This document shows, one piece after another, positions 40,547 through 48,820 of a stretch of 64,000 nucleotides of DNA. A program made the translations under genes and the position numbers. The first letter of the stretch is position 1, and each line of letters opens with the position of its first letter. The notes below the pieces were generated by a model. The model did not search any database. It was not told where the DNA came from and was given only the letters and a program-made list of their open reading frames with translations. The DNA comes from Oceanitalea sp047302425 (GTDB lineage: Bacteria; Actinomycetota; Actinomycetes; Actinomycetales; Actinomycetaceae): contig NZ_CP154855.1 in assembly GCF_047302425.1 (NCBI RefSeq), positions 3,100,001-3,164,000 of the forward strand. Direction: 5' to 3'.

Positions 40547-41227
40547 CTACCCCGCCGTGACCGCCTCGTGGAACCAGCTGGTGATCGTCGTCGGGTGCGT
40601 GATCGCCGTGCCGACGACGACGGCGAAGGCCCCGCGGTCGATCGCGTCCCGCGCCTGGGCGGGGGTGTGCACGCGTCCCTCGACGACGACGGGCCGTCGG
40701 CAGCGGGCGACCATCTGGTCGATGAGCTCGACGTCGGGGCCCTTGGTCTTCTCGCGCTCACCGGAGTAGCCCGCGAGCGTGGTGCCGACGACGTCCGCTC
40801 CGGCGTCCTCCGCGGCGAGGGCGTCGTCGAGGCTGCCGCAGTCGGCCATGACGAGGACCTCGGGGTGCTGCTCGCGCAGCCCGGTGATCGTCTCGGCGAG
40901 GGTGCGCCCGTCCGGGCGGGGACGGCGGGTGCCGTCGAGGGCGACGATGTCCGCGCCCGCCTCGGCCACCGCGAGCGCGTGCTCGAGGGTGGGAGTGATG
41001 AAGACGGGGTCCTCGCCGTCCTTCCACAGCCCGGTGAGGGGGACGTCGGTGGACGCGGCGATGAGGCGGATGTCCTCCAGCCCCTGCGCCCGCAGGCCGG
41101 CCGCTCCCCCGGCGACGACGGCCTGGGCCATGCGCTCCATGATCTCCGGCACGCGCAGCGGCTCACCGGGGTAGGCCTGGCAGGAGACGATGAGGCGGCC
41201 GCGCAGCCGCTCGAGGATCGGTGACAT
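40547..41227 (-). CDS. nanE: N-acetylmannosamine-6-phosphate 2-epimerase
   Basis: 226 residues, TIM barrel. LIVSCQAYPGEPL at the N-terminus, GLWKDGEDPVFITPTLEHA with the catalytic Lys, DIVALDGTRRPRPDG, VMADCGSLDDALAAEDAGADVVGTTLAGYSG and VVEGRVHTPAQA match NanE. Turns ManNAc-6P into GlcNAc-6P. Last gene of the transporter-nanA-nanK-nanE unit; 15 bp after nanK. Confidence 0.95.
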   Translation of the reverse strand: MSPILERLRGRLIVSCQAYPGEPLRVPEIMERMAQAVVAGGAAGLRAQGLEDIRLIAASTDVPLTGLWKDGEDPVFITPTLEHALAVAEAGADIVALDGTRRPRPDGRTLAETITGLREQHPEVLVMADCGSLDDALAAEDAGADVVGTTLAGYSGEREKTKGPDVELIDQMVARCRRPVVVEGRVHTPAQARDAIDRGAFAVVVGTAITHPTTITSWFHEAVTAG

Positions 41228-41242
41228 GTGGGGTTCCTTCGG

Positions 41243-42217
41243 TCAGGCGCGCACGTCGATCGCGGTGCGGGCCGCGCCGAGGACGGCGGCGACCGGTCCC
41301 AGCGCGGAGGGGCGGACGGGGATGTCGGCGAGCGGCTCGATGAGCTCCTCGCGCAGGGCGGCCTCCATGGGCTCCCACCACAGCGGCCCCGCCTGGCTCA
41401 TGCCGCCCCCGAGGACGACGACGGCCGGGTCGAGCACGGTGACGACGCCGGCGACCGACCGGCCCACGGCGCGGGCGGACTCGCGCACGGCCCGGGCGGC
41501 GAGCTCGTCGCCGGCGGCGGCTCGGGCACAGACTTCGCGGGTGTCCGCAACGGCGGCGTCCCCGCCCAGGCGCAGGTAGTGGCGGTGGAGCGCCGGTCCG
41601 GAGCCGAGGGCCTCGAGGTGGCCGGGGCGCCCGCAGCCGCAGGGCAGGCCGGCAGCGTCGGGGCTGGGCTGGTGGCCCATCTCCCCCGCCACGTGGTGCG
41701 CCCCGCGCAGCGGCCGCCCACCGAGGACGACGCTCGCGCCCACTCCGGTGCCGACCGCGACCATGAGGGCGCTGTCCGCCCCGGCCGCGGCACCGAGCCA
41801 CACCTCTCCCCCGGCGTGCGCGTCGACGTCGTTCTCCACGGTGACCGGCCCGGCGCCGAGCACGTCGGCCAGGCGCGCGCGCAGGCCGCCGCGTACGTCG
41901 GTGCCCGGCCAGCCGAGGAAAGAGTCCGTCGCCGAGAGGATCGTGCCCGTCGTCGTGTCGACGACGCCGGCGGACCCGACCCCGACCCCACGCACGGTCA
42001 CGGGGCCGCCCAGCTCCGTGCCGTCGGGTGCGGTGAGGGGGCCGCCGTGGGCGACGACCTCGCGGACCAGGCCGGCGACGGCGTCGAGCACCGCGTCCGG
42101 ACCGAGCTTCGCGGGGGTCGGCACCGAGCGGACCGGTCCGAGCGCCCCGTCCGCGCTCACCATGGCGGCGGCGGTCTTCGTGCCCCCAAGGTCGACCCCG
42201 ACAACGATGTCACTCAC
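41243..42217 (-). CDS. nanK: ROK-family kinase, probable N-acetylmannosamine kinase
   Basis: 324 residues. ATP motif GVDLGGTKTAAAMV (7-20), GVGVGSAGVVD, and the ROK Zn site region GLPCGCGRPGHLEALGSG in which the usual third Cys is His. Assigned as NanK from its place between nanA and nanE; sequence alone gives only a ROK sugar kinase. GTG start with GAGG 7 nt upstream. A GCCGACAGC-type inverted repeat separates it from nanA. Confidence 0.85.
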   Translation of the reverse strand: MSDIVVGVDLGGTKTAAAMVSADGALGPVRSVPTPAKLGPDAVLDAVAGLVREVVAHGGPLTAPDGTELGGPVTVRGVGVGSAGVVDTTTGTILSATDSFLGWPGTDVRGGLRARLADVLGAGPVTVENDVDAHAGGEVWLGAAAGADSALMVAVGTGVGASVVLGGRPLRGAHHVAGEMGHQPSPDAAGLPCGCGRPGHLEALGSGPALHRHYLRLGGDAAVADTREVCARAAAGDELAARAVRESARAVGRSVAGVVTVLDPAVVVLGGGMSQAGPLWWEPMEAALREELIEPLADIPVRPSALGPVAAVLGAARTAIDVRA

Positions 42218-42244
42218 GTGTGGTCCTCTCTCCATGTCCCGGAC

Positions 42245-42292
42245 GTCCAGCTCTCGGCGCGGATCCACTCCCCTGTGCGCCGACAGCTGGAC
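42245..42292 (-). terminator. inverted repeat between nanA and nanK (GCCGACAGC-type)
   Basis: 16-bp arms (42245-42260, 42277-42292) with one mismatch and a 16-nt loop. The right arm GCGCCGACAGCTGGAC carries the shared head. Lies inside an apparent operon, so it may only attenuate nanK-nanE. Confidence 0.6.
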
Positions 42293-42322
42293 TCTCCGGC
42301 CGTCGGCGCAGCAGCGTAGTCC

Positions 42323-43249
42323 TCAGACGCGGGCGGGCATGGTCGCGTCCACGATGGCCGCGATGCGGGCGGCGGTCGCCTCGTCGAGCGGCTCGACCGG
42401 GAAGGCCATCGTCGCGCTCGGGATGAGGCCGAGGTGGTGCATGGCCGTCTTGAAGGCACCCACGCCCGCGGCGTCGCCCGAGCGCCCCTGCGCCTGGAAG
42501 ACGATCTCGAAGAGCGCGGCGATCCGGTCCTGCTCCTCGCGGGCGCGGGTCCAGTCCCCGGCCTGCGCGGCCTGCCAGAGGCGGGCGTAGCCGCCCGGGT
42601 CGACGTTGCCGAGGCCCGGGACCACGCCGTCGGCGCCGAGCAGGAGCATCCCGTCGACGACGACCTCGTGGCCGGTGAGGACGGCCAGCGGGTGGCCGGC
42701 GGCGGCGTTGGCGGCCACGAGGCGGCGGAAGCCGACGTCGTCGCCCGAGGAGTCCTTGACGCCGGCGAGCACGCCGTCGCTGCCGAGGCGCACGAGGAGG
42801 TCGGCGGGGAGCTTGGTCCGCACGCGCACGGGGATGTCGTAGGCGAAGAGCGGCAGCTCGGTCGCGGCGGCGACCGCGCGGAAGTGGCGCTCGATCTCCG
42901 CCATGTCGTTGATCGCGTAGAGCGGGGCGGTGGCGACGATCGCGTCGGCGCCGGCCGCGGCGGCCCGGCGGGCGGCGTGGGCGACCCGCCCGCTCGTCGT
43001 GTCGATCGCGCCGACGAGCACGGGCACGCGGCCCGCGACGGCGGCGACGACGGTGCGCACGACGGTGTCGCGCTGGTCGTCGTCGAGGTAGGCGACCTCA
43101 CCGGTCGAGCCGAGGGCGAAGACGCCGTCGACGCCCTCGGTGACGAGGTGCTCGACGACGGAGGTGAGGGTCGTCGTGTCGACCTCGCCGTCGGCGGTCA
43201 GCGGGGTGATGACAGGGGGGATGATGCCGCGGAAGCGGGTGGTGGTCAC
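42323..43249 (-). CDS. nanA: N-acetylneuraminate lyase-type aldolase
   Basis: 308 residues, DHDPS/NAL class I aldolase barrel. Schiff-base Lys165 in GVKDSSGD and catalytic Tyr137 in YDIP, the same positions as in E. coli NanA; FALGSTGEVAYL (44-55) binds the carboxylate. Splits Neu5Ac to ManNAc and pyruvate. The sequence is divergent enough that another 2-keto-3-deoxy acid substrate cannot be excluded, but nanE and a ROK kinase beside it support sialic acid. Confidence 0.88.
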   Translation of the reverse strand: MTTTRFRGIIPPVITPLTADGEVDTTTLTSVVEHLVTEGVDGVFALGSTGEVAYLDDDQRDTVVRTVVAAVAGRVPVLVGAIDTTSGRVAHAARRAAAAGADAIVATAPLYAINDMAEIERHFRAVAAATELPLFAYDIPVRVRTKLPADLLVRLGSDGVLAGVKDSSGDDVGFRRLVAANAAAGHPLAVLTGHEVVVDGMLLLGADGVVPGLGNVDPGGYARLWQAAQAGDWTRAREEQDRIAALFEIVFQAQGRSGDAAGVGAFKTAMHHLGLIPSATMAFPVEPLDEATAARIAAIVDATMPARV

Positions 43250-43324
43250 GGGAGTGCTCCATTCGGGTGCGGCGCGGGCCGCGGGTGGTTCGGTGGGGTC
43301 AGCGGGGGCGGTACGGCGGACTGC

Positions 43325-44125
43325 TCACCCCGCCAGCAGGGACGGTGCGGCGCCCAGCAGGGTCCGCGTGTACGCGTCCTCGGGGTTGCTGAAGACCTCC
43401 TCCGCCGGACCGTGCTCGACGAGCCGGCCGCGGTTCATCACCGCGATGTCGTCGGAGACGTACCGCACGGTCTGGATGTCGTGGGAGATGAAGACCATCG
43501 CCAGCCCGAGCTCGGACTTGATGTCGGCGAGCAGATTGAGGATCTGCGCGCGCACCGACACGTCGAGGGCCGACGTCGGCTCGTCGGCGACGATGACGTC
43601 CGGGTCGAGGACGAGGGCGCGGGCGATCGCCACGCGCTGGCGCTGACCGCCGGACAGCTGGGTGGGCAGCATGTCGAGGGCGGAGGTCGGCAGGCCGACG
43701 AGCTGGATGAGCTCGCGCACCCTCTCCACCCGCTCCTTGGCGCCGCCGATGCCGTGGACGTCCAGCGGGTCGCGCAGCGCGTCGCGGATGACCATGCGCG
43801 GGTTGAGCGCGGTGGCCGGGTCCTGGAAGACGGCGGACACGACGCGCCCGATCTCCTTGCGCTGGCGCGCGTTGCGCTTCCCGGTGAGACGGCCCTTGAA
43901 GAACACCTCGCCGGAGGTCGGCTGCTCGAGGCCGAGGAGGATGCGCGCCGTCGTCGTCTTCCCGCTGCCCGACTCCCCGACGATGCCGAGGGTGCGGCCG
44001 GGCATGACGCTGAGGCTCACGCCGTCGACGGCCTTGACCTTGACCGGCTTGAAGAGCGTGCCGGTGCGGGAGGAGTACACGACGCGGACGTCGCGCAGCT
44101 CGATGACCGGGGTCGTGTCACTCAT
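43325..44125 (-). CDS. Opp-type ABC ATPase (OppF-like)
   Basis: 266 residues, one ATPase domain: Walker A GESGSGKTTTA (about 49-59), Q-loop VFQDPATALNPRM, signature LSGGQRQRVA, Walker B VIVADEPTSALD, switch His in ISHD. Partner of the ATPase half of the fused protein upstream, whose stop overlaps its ATG. Powers uptake for the nan locus. Confidence 0.92.
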   Translation of the reverse strand: MSDTTPVIELRDVRVVYSSRTGTLFKPVKVKAVDGVSLSVMPGRTLGIVGESGSGKTTTARILLGLEQPTSGEVFFKGRLTGKRNARQRKEIGRVVSAVFQDPATALNPRMVIRDALRDPLDVHGIGGAKERVERVRELIQLVGLPTSALDMLPTQLSGGQRQRVAIARALVLDPDVIVADEPTSALDVSVRAQILNLLADIKSELGLAMVFISHDIQTVRYVSDDIAVMNRGRLVEHGPAEEVFSNPEDAYTRTLLGAAPSLLAG

Positions 44126-46101
44126 CGCAGGGCTCCCGTCGTGAGGACCGGCGCGTCGTCGACGTGCGCGGCGTAGTAGTGCTCGGTGCCCTCGATGCGG
44201 CGGAGCACGGGCTTCTCGTCGAGGCCGACGTCGGGCCGCGAGGAGCGCGGCGCGAAGCGGTCGCCCTTGGGGAAGTCGCGCGGGGAGGGCACGGTGCCGG
44301 GCACCTGGTGGAGGCGGTCGGCACCGGACTCGATGGACAGCACCGCCCCGAGGAGGCCGCGGGTGTACTCGTGGACGGGCTCGGTGAGCAGGTCCCGGGT
44401 GGGGGCCTGCTCGACCACCTGGCCGGCGTACATGACGGTGATGCGGTGGGCGAGCTCGGCGACGAGCGCGAGGTCGTGGCTGATGAAGACCATCGCGAAG
44501 CCGAGCTTCTCGCGCAGCTCGTTGAGCAGGTCGATGACCTGCGCCTGGACGGTGACGTCCAGGGCCGTCGTGGGCTCGTCGGCGATGATGAGGCTCGGGT
44601 CGCGGGTGAGCGCCATGGCGATGAGCACGCGCTGGCGCTGGCCGCCGGAGAGCTCGTGCGGGTAGCTGCCCAGGGTGCGCTCGGGGTCGAGGCCGACGAG
44701 CTCGAGGAGCTCCTCCGCCGTGCGGGTCCCGCCGCGCTTGGTCAGCTGCTTCATCTGGGTGCGGATGAGCATCGAGGGGTTGAGCGAGCTGAGCGCGTCC
44801 TGGTAGACCATCGCGATGTGGTGGCCGCGCAGCGCGTTGCGCTCCTTGGCCGACATCGTCAGCAGGTCCTTGCCCTTGTAGAGGATCTCGCCGCTCACCT
44901 CGGCGCCGCGGTCGATGAGGCCCATGATCGTCAGACCGGTGATCGACTTGCCGCAGCCGGACTCGCCGACCAGCGCCATGGTCTCCCCGGGGCGGACCGT
45001 GAAGGAGACGTTGTCGACGATGTTGACGTCGCCGTGGCGCTCGGGGAAGCGGATGCACAGGTTGCGCACCTCGAGCAGCGGGGGCTCGTCGCGGTCGTAG
45101 ACGAGGCGGTCGTCGCGGAGCAGCTCGACCTCGCGGAGCTTGGCGATCTGCTCCTCGAGGGAGGTGCCGGGGGCCGGGGCGTGGGTCGCGGCGGCGGCGC
45201 GCGCGGGGGCGGCGACCTCGTCGCGGGTGCTCAGGCCCTTGCCGGCGGCCTTGGGCGCGACCATCGCGTCGGTGAGGCCCTCGGAGAAGATGTTGAGGGC
45301 GAGCACCGTGATCATGATCGCCAGGCCCGGGAAGAAGGTCGCCCACCAGTAGCCGCTCATGACGAGGTCACGGCCGGCGGCGATGATGTTGCCCCACGAG
45401 GGGTCCGGGTCCGGCACGCCGGCCTGGATGAAGGACAGCGAGGCCTCGAAGATGATCGCGTCGGCCACGAGGACGGTCGCGAAGACCATGACGGGCGCGA
45501 TCGTGTTGCGGGCGACGTGCTTGACGACGATCCACGGCGTCGAGGCGCCCATGACCTTCGTCGCGGCGACGTAGTCCTCCCCGTAGGCCGCGAGCACGTT
45601 GGCGCGGACGACGCGGGTGAGCTGCGGCGTGTAGAGGAAGGCGATCGTCAGGACGAGCACCGGCAGCGAGCGGCCGAGGACGCTGACGAAGACGGCGGCG
45701 AGGGCGATACCGGGGAAGGACATGACGATGTCCATGACCCGCATGATGACCTCGGAGAACCGCTTGCCCGTCGTCGCGGCCAGGGAGCCGAGGACCGCCG
45801 CGGCGACGAGCGCCACGAGCGTGGCCCCCAGGCCGATGACGAGGGAGTAGCGGGCGCCGTAGATCACGCGGGAGAAGATGTCGCGGCCCTGGCGGTCGGT
45901 GCCGAACCAGTTCTCGCCGCCCGGCGGCTGCACGGGGGCGCCGCTGGCGAGCGGGTCGTGGGTGGCGACGATCGGGGCGAGGATCGCCGCGAGGGCGACG
46001 AGGAGGACGACGCCGAGGGAGATCTTCGCGCCGGTGGGGAGGGCACCCAGGCGCAGGCCGGGCTGGGAGAGGCGTTCGGTGAGCTTGCGTCGCACGGTCA
46101 C
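44122..46101 (-). CDS. fused Opp-type permease-ATPase (OppC-OppD)
   Basis: 659 residues joining two subunits usually separate. Residues about 1-290 are an OppC permease with six spans, GTDRQGRDIFSRVIYGARYS and the coupling loop EDYVAATKVMGASTPWIVVKHVARN. After an Ala/Pro linker (about 300-335) comes an OppD ATPase: Walker A GESGCGKSITG (about 392-402), signature LSGGQRQRV, Walker B LIIADEPTTALD and the C-terminal oligopeptide-type extension. Such fusions occur in actinobacteria. Assembles with OppB and OppF subunits in the same operon. Confidence 0.93.
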   Translation of the reverse strand: MTVRRKLTERLSQPGLRLGALPTGAKISLGVVLLVALAAILAPIVATHDPLASGAPVQPPGGENWFGTDRQGRDIFSRVIYGARYSLVIGLGATLVALVAAAVLGSLAATTGKRFSEVIMRVMDIVMSFPGIALAAVFVSVLGRSLPVLVLTIAFLYTPQLTRVVRANVLAAYGEDYVAATKVMGASTPWIVVKHVARNTIAPVMVFATVLVADAIIFEASLSFIQAGVPDPDPSWGNIIAAGRDLVMSGYWWATFFPGLAIMITVLALNIFSEGLTDAMVAPKAAGKGLSTRDEVAAPARAAAATHAPAPGTSLEEQIAKLREVELLRDDRLVYDRDEPPLLEVRNLCIRFPERHGDVNIVDNVSFTVRPGETMALVGESGCGKSITGLTIMGLIDRGAEVSGEILYKGKDLLTMSAKERNALRGHHIAMVYQDALSSLNPSMLIRTQMKQLTKRGGTRTAEELLELVGLDPERTLGSYPHELSGGQRQRVLIAMALTRDPSLIIADEPTTALDVTVQAQVIDLLNELREKLGFAMVFISHDLALVAELAHRITVMYAGQVVEQAPTRDLLTEPVHEYTRGLLGAVLSIESGADRLHQVPGTVPSPRDFPKGDRFAPRSSRPDVGLDEKPVLRRIEGTEHYYAAHVDDAPVLTTGALR

Positions 46102-47054
46102 ACCGTCCTGATCCGCGGGTTGACGAGCAGGTAGAGCAGGTCGACCACGATGTTGATGATGACGAAGGCGAGCGCCACGGTCAGGGTCACGCCCTGGACG
46201 ATGTTCGGCTCGTTGGCCGTGACGCCGGAGAGGATGAGCGTGCCCATGCCGGGCAGCGCGAAGATGACCTCGATGACGACGGCGCCGCCCATCGCGTAGC
46301 CGATGCGCAGGCCGAGCACCGTGAGCGGGGTGATGAGGGCGTTGCGCAGGACGTTGCGCCCGACGACCTCAAGGCGGCTGACGCCGCCACCGATCGCGGT
46401 GCGCACGTAGTCCTTGTCGAGCTCCTCGACGACGGCGGTGCGCACGACGCGGGTGAGGGAGCCGGACAGCGGGAGGCCGACGGCGAAGGCCGGCAGCGCC
46501 ATCCGGGCGAGGTAGCCGCCGGGATCGTCCCCGAAGTCGGGCAGCGGCCCGGAGCCGGGCAGCCAGCCCAGGCCGAGGGTGAAGCCCTGGATGAGGAGGA
46601 CGGCGAGCCAGAAGGAGGGGGTGGCGAGCGAGACGATCGACAGGAGGCGGATCGCCTGGTCGGGCCAGCGGTCGCGGTAGAGCGCGGCGACGACGCCGAG
46701 GACGAAGGCCGCGACGATGCCGATCGACAGGCCGAGGAAGGTCAGCTGCAGGGTGATCGGGAAGGCGCGGACGATCTCGTCGATGACGGGCGCCTGCCGC
46801 GCGCTGTAGGTGCCGAAGTCGCCCTGGAGGAGCCCACCCAGGAAGAGCAGGTACCGGGTCCACAGCGGCTCGTTGAGGCCGTTGGCCTCCCGGTACGCCT
46901 CACGAGCCTCGACGGAGGCGCCCTCACCGAGGGCGTTGATCGCGGGGTCGACCGGCGAGAAGGACATCACGACGAAGACGAGCAGTGTGATGCCCAGGAT
47001 CATGACGGGCAGCTGGAGGAGGCGCCGGCCCGTCAGGCGCAGCAGTGCGGTCAC
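46098..47054 (-). CDS. Opp-type ABC permease (OppB-like)
   Basis: 318 residues, six membrane spans. RLLQLPVMILGITLLVFVVMSFSPVDPA at the N-terminus and coupling loop ELDKDYVRTAIGGGVSRLEVVGRNVLRNALI. GTG start with AAGGAG 8 nt upstream. Separated from the binding protein by a 15-bp hairpin and overlapping the fused permease-ATPase gene by 4 bp. Confidence 0.93.
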   Translation of the reverse strand: MTALLRLTGRRLLQLPVMILGITLLVFVVMSFSPVDPAINALGEGASVEAREAYREANGLNEPLWTRYLLFLGGLLQGDFGTYSARQAPVIDEIVRAFPITLQLTFLGLSIGIVAAFVLGVVAALYRDRWPDQAIRLLSIVSLATPSFWLAVLLIQGFTLGLGWLPGSGPLPDFGDDPGGYLARMALPAFAVGLPLSGSLTRVVRTAVVEELDKDYVRTAIGGGVSRLEVVGRNVLRNALITPLTVLGLRIGYAMGGAVVIEVIFALPGMGTLILSGVTANEPNIVQGVTLTVALAFVIINIVVDLLYLLVNPRIRTV

Positions 47055-47081
47055 GCTCTGGGCTCCTTAGGTAGGTGGGGG

Positions 47082-47122
47082 CGGTGCGGCGGCCGGACCG
47101 GGGGGACCCGGCCGCCGCACCG
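47082..47122 (-). terminator. intercistronic hairpin between binding protein and OppB-like genes
   Basis: Perfect 15-bp arms (47082-47096, 47108-47122) with an 11-nt loop, 5 bp past the binding-protein stop. Same placement as the hairpin in the sugar operon. Confidence 0.75.
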
Positions 47123-47127
47123 GACGA

Positions 47128-48738
47128 TCACTCGGCGACGACGCCGACGTCGAGGAAGGACAGCCCGGTCAGCGGCACGGGGGCGAAGCCGACGAGGTCC
47201 TCGCTGCTCCACGCGGTGGGCAGCTGACGGTGGAACAGCGGGTAGAGCACGGCCTGCTCCGCGATGAGGTCGAAGGCCGAGTTCCACAGCTCCTGCTGCT
47301 CGTCACCCTCGGTGCGCACGGCCTCGTCGAGGATCGAGGTCAGCTCGGCGTACTCGGGGGTGTCGTCCCAGCGGTAGCGGTCCGTGGGCCACACGTTGTC
47401 ACCGAACCACCAGCGCATGAGGAGGTCGGGGTCGTTGCCGAAGACCGAGGGGTCACCGGGGGCGACCATGACCTCGAGCTCGCCGTTGTCCACCTTGGTG
47501 TACTGACCACCGGACTGGCCGATGTCGAGGGTGGTGTTGATCCCGACGGCGTCGAGGTCCTCCTTGATGAGCGGCGCGACGTCGGCCACCCAGCCGGTGT
47601 CGGTCGTGAGGAGGGTGATGTCGAGGGAGTCGACGCCCGCCTCGGCGAGCAGCTCCTGCGCCTTCTCGGGGTCGTAGGAGTAGACCGTCGCGGCCTCGTT
47701 GTAGTTCGGGTGGTCCTCGGGCAGGAAGCTCGTCGCGGCGGTGGCGTTGCCGAGCATGCCGGTCTCGATGATCGACTCGAGGTCCAGCGCGTAGTGGAAG
47801 GCCTGGCGCACGCGGACGTCGTCGAAGGGCTCGAGGTCGGTGTTGAACATCATGAAGAGCAGCCCGAAGGACTGGACCGACTCGACGTCGACCTGGCCCT
47901 CGAGGGACGGCAGGTCGATGTAGGGGACGTCCTCGATGGCGTGGACGGTGCCCGAGCTCATCGCCGTGACGCGCGCGGCGGCGTCGGAGAGGAGGTTCCA
48001 GTTCATGCCGGCGGCCTGGGCCGGGCGCGGGCCGGTGTAGTCGTCGAAGCGCTCGAAGGTGATCGCGTCGTCCGGGGTGGCGGAGGTCATGACGTACGGA
48101 CCGGTGCCGGTGGGCAGCGCGTTGAAGGCCTCCGGGTCGGCCTCGACGACGGCCTGCGGGACGATCTTGACGACCGACAGGCGCTCGGGGGTGAGGCTGA
48201 AGGGGTGGGCGAGGTTGATCTGGACGGTGCTCTCGTCCACCGCCTCGACCGACTCGATGAAGTTGATGAAGCTGACGTAGAGGGAGTTGTTCGCCGGGTC
48301 CATGACCCGCTCGAAGCTGTAGACGACGTCCTCGGTGGTCACCGGGTCGCCGTTGTGGAAGACCGCACCGTCGCGGAGGGTGACCTGCCACGTGGTGTCG
48401 TCGATCTGCTCGGGCAGGTCCGCACCGAGGGCGGCGTAGACCTCGCGGGTCACCGGGTCGAGCTCGGTGAGGCCCTCGAGGGTGTGCCAGTTGGCGGCGA
48501 CGGTGACGGCGCCGGAGGTCGTCATCGGGTCGAAGCCGCCGCTGAGCGGGTACGAGATGCCCGCCTCGATGATGGCGTCGGGGTCGATCTCTCCGGCGGG
48601 GGCCTGCGAGCCGGAGGCGTCACCCGCCGGCTCGTCGGCGTCGCCGCCACCGCACGCGGTGAGGGCGAGGGCGCCGGCGAGGACGGCGGCGGTGATGCCA
48701 GCCGTCCGGCGCGAGCGGGTGAAGGATGGTGTCCGCAT
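47128..48738 (-). CDS. SBP family 5 substrate-binding lipoprotein, probable sialic acid binder
   Basis: 536 residues. Lipobox LTAC with Cys29, then the family 5 fold: NWHTLEGLTELDPVTREVYAALGADLPEQIDDTTWQVTLRDGAVFHNGDPVTTEDVVYSFERVMDP and a C-terminal region with DLIAEQAVLYPLFHRQLP. The family binds peptides, but Opp-type importers with such proteins carry sialic acid in Haemophilus ducreyi (SatABCD) and Corynebacterium. The cluster with nanA, nanK and nanE makes sialic acid or a derivative the likely ligand. Confidence 0.85.
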   Translation of the reverse strand: MRTPSFTRSRRTAGITAAVLAGALALTACGGGDADEPAGDASGSQAPAGEIDPDAIIEAGISYPLSGGFDPMTTSGAVTVAANWHTLEGLTELDPVTREVYAALGADLPEQIDDTTWQVTLRDGAVFHNGDPVTTEDVVYSFERVMDPANNSLYVSFINFIESVEAVDESTVQINLAHPFSLTPERLSVVKIVPQAVVEADPEAFNALPTGTGPYVMTSATPDDAITFERFDDYTGPRPAQAAGMNWNLLSDAAARVTAMSSGTVHAIEDVPYIDLPSLEGQVDVESVQSFGLLFMMFNTDLEPFDDVRVRQAFHYALDLESIIETGMLGNATAATSFLPEDHPNYNEAATVYSYDPEKAQELLAEAGVDSLDITLLTTDTGWVADVAPLIKEDLDAVGINTTLDIGQSGGQYTKVDNGELEVMVAPGDPSVFGNDPDLLMRWWFGDNVWPTDRYRWDDTPEYAELTSILDEAVRTEGDEQQELWNSAFDLIAEQAVLYPLFHRQLPTAWSSEDLVGFAPVPLTGLSFLDVGVVAE

Positions 48739-48750
48739 GAGCTCTCCTAT

Positions 48751-48793
48751 GAGACAGATGACGTCTGATGTCTGACGTAGTAGGGTGACCCTA
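48751..48793. promoter_or_regulatory. candidate operators in the nan divergent promoter
   Basis: 82 bp separate the binding-protein and regulator start codons. GTCTGA occurs twice in tandem inside an ACGTC..GACGT inverted repeat (48761-48778), and TAGGGT-G-ACCCTA (48781-48793) is a perfect odd palindrome. Both are plausible sites for the FadR-type regulator. Confidence 0.5.
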
Positions 48794-48820
48794 GACTCAG
48801 CGACGGCGAAAGGTCAAGGC

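Noticed and set aside
44164..46134. 656-codon plus-strand frame opposite the fused permease-ATPase
   Set aside because: Exact antisense of a protein with Walker motifs and membrane spans; a shadow.
48785..48820. Earlier start for the FadR-type regulator
   Set aside because: The 12 additional codons overlap the palindromic operator region and lack a ribosome binding site.
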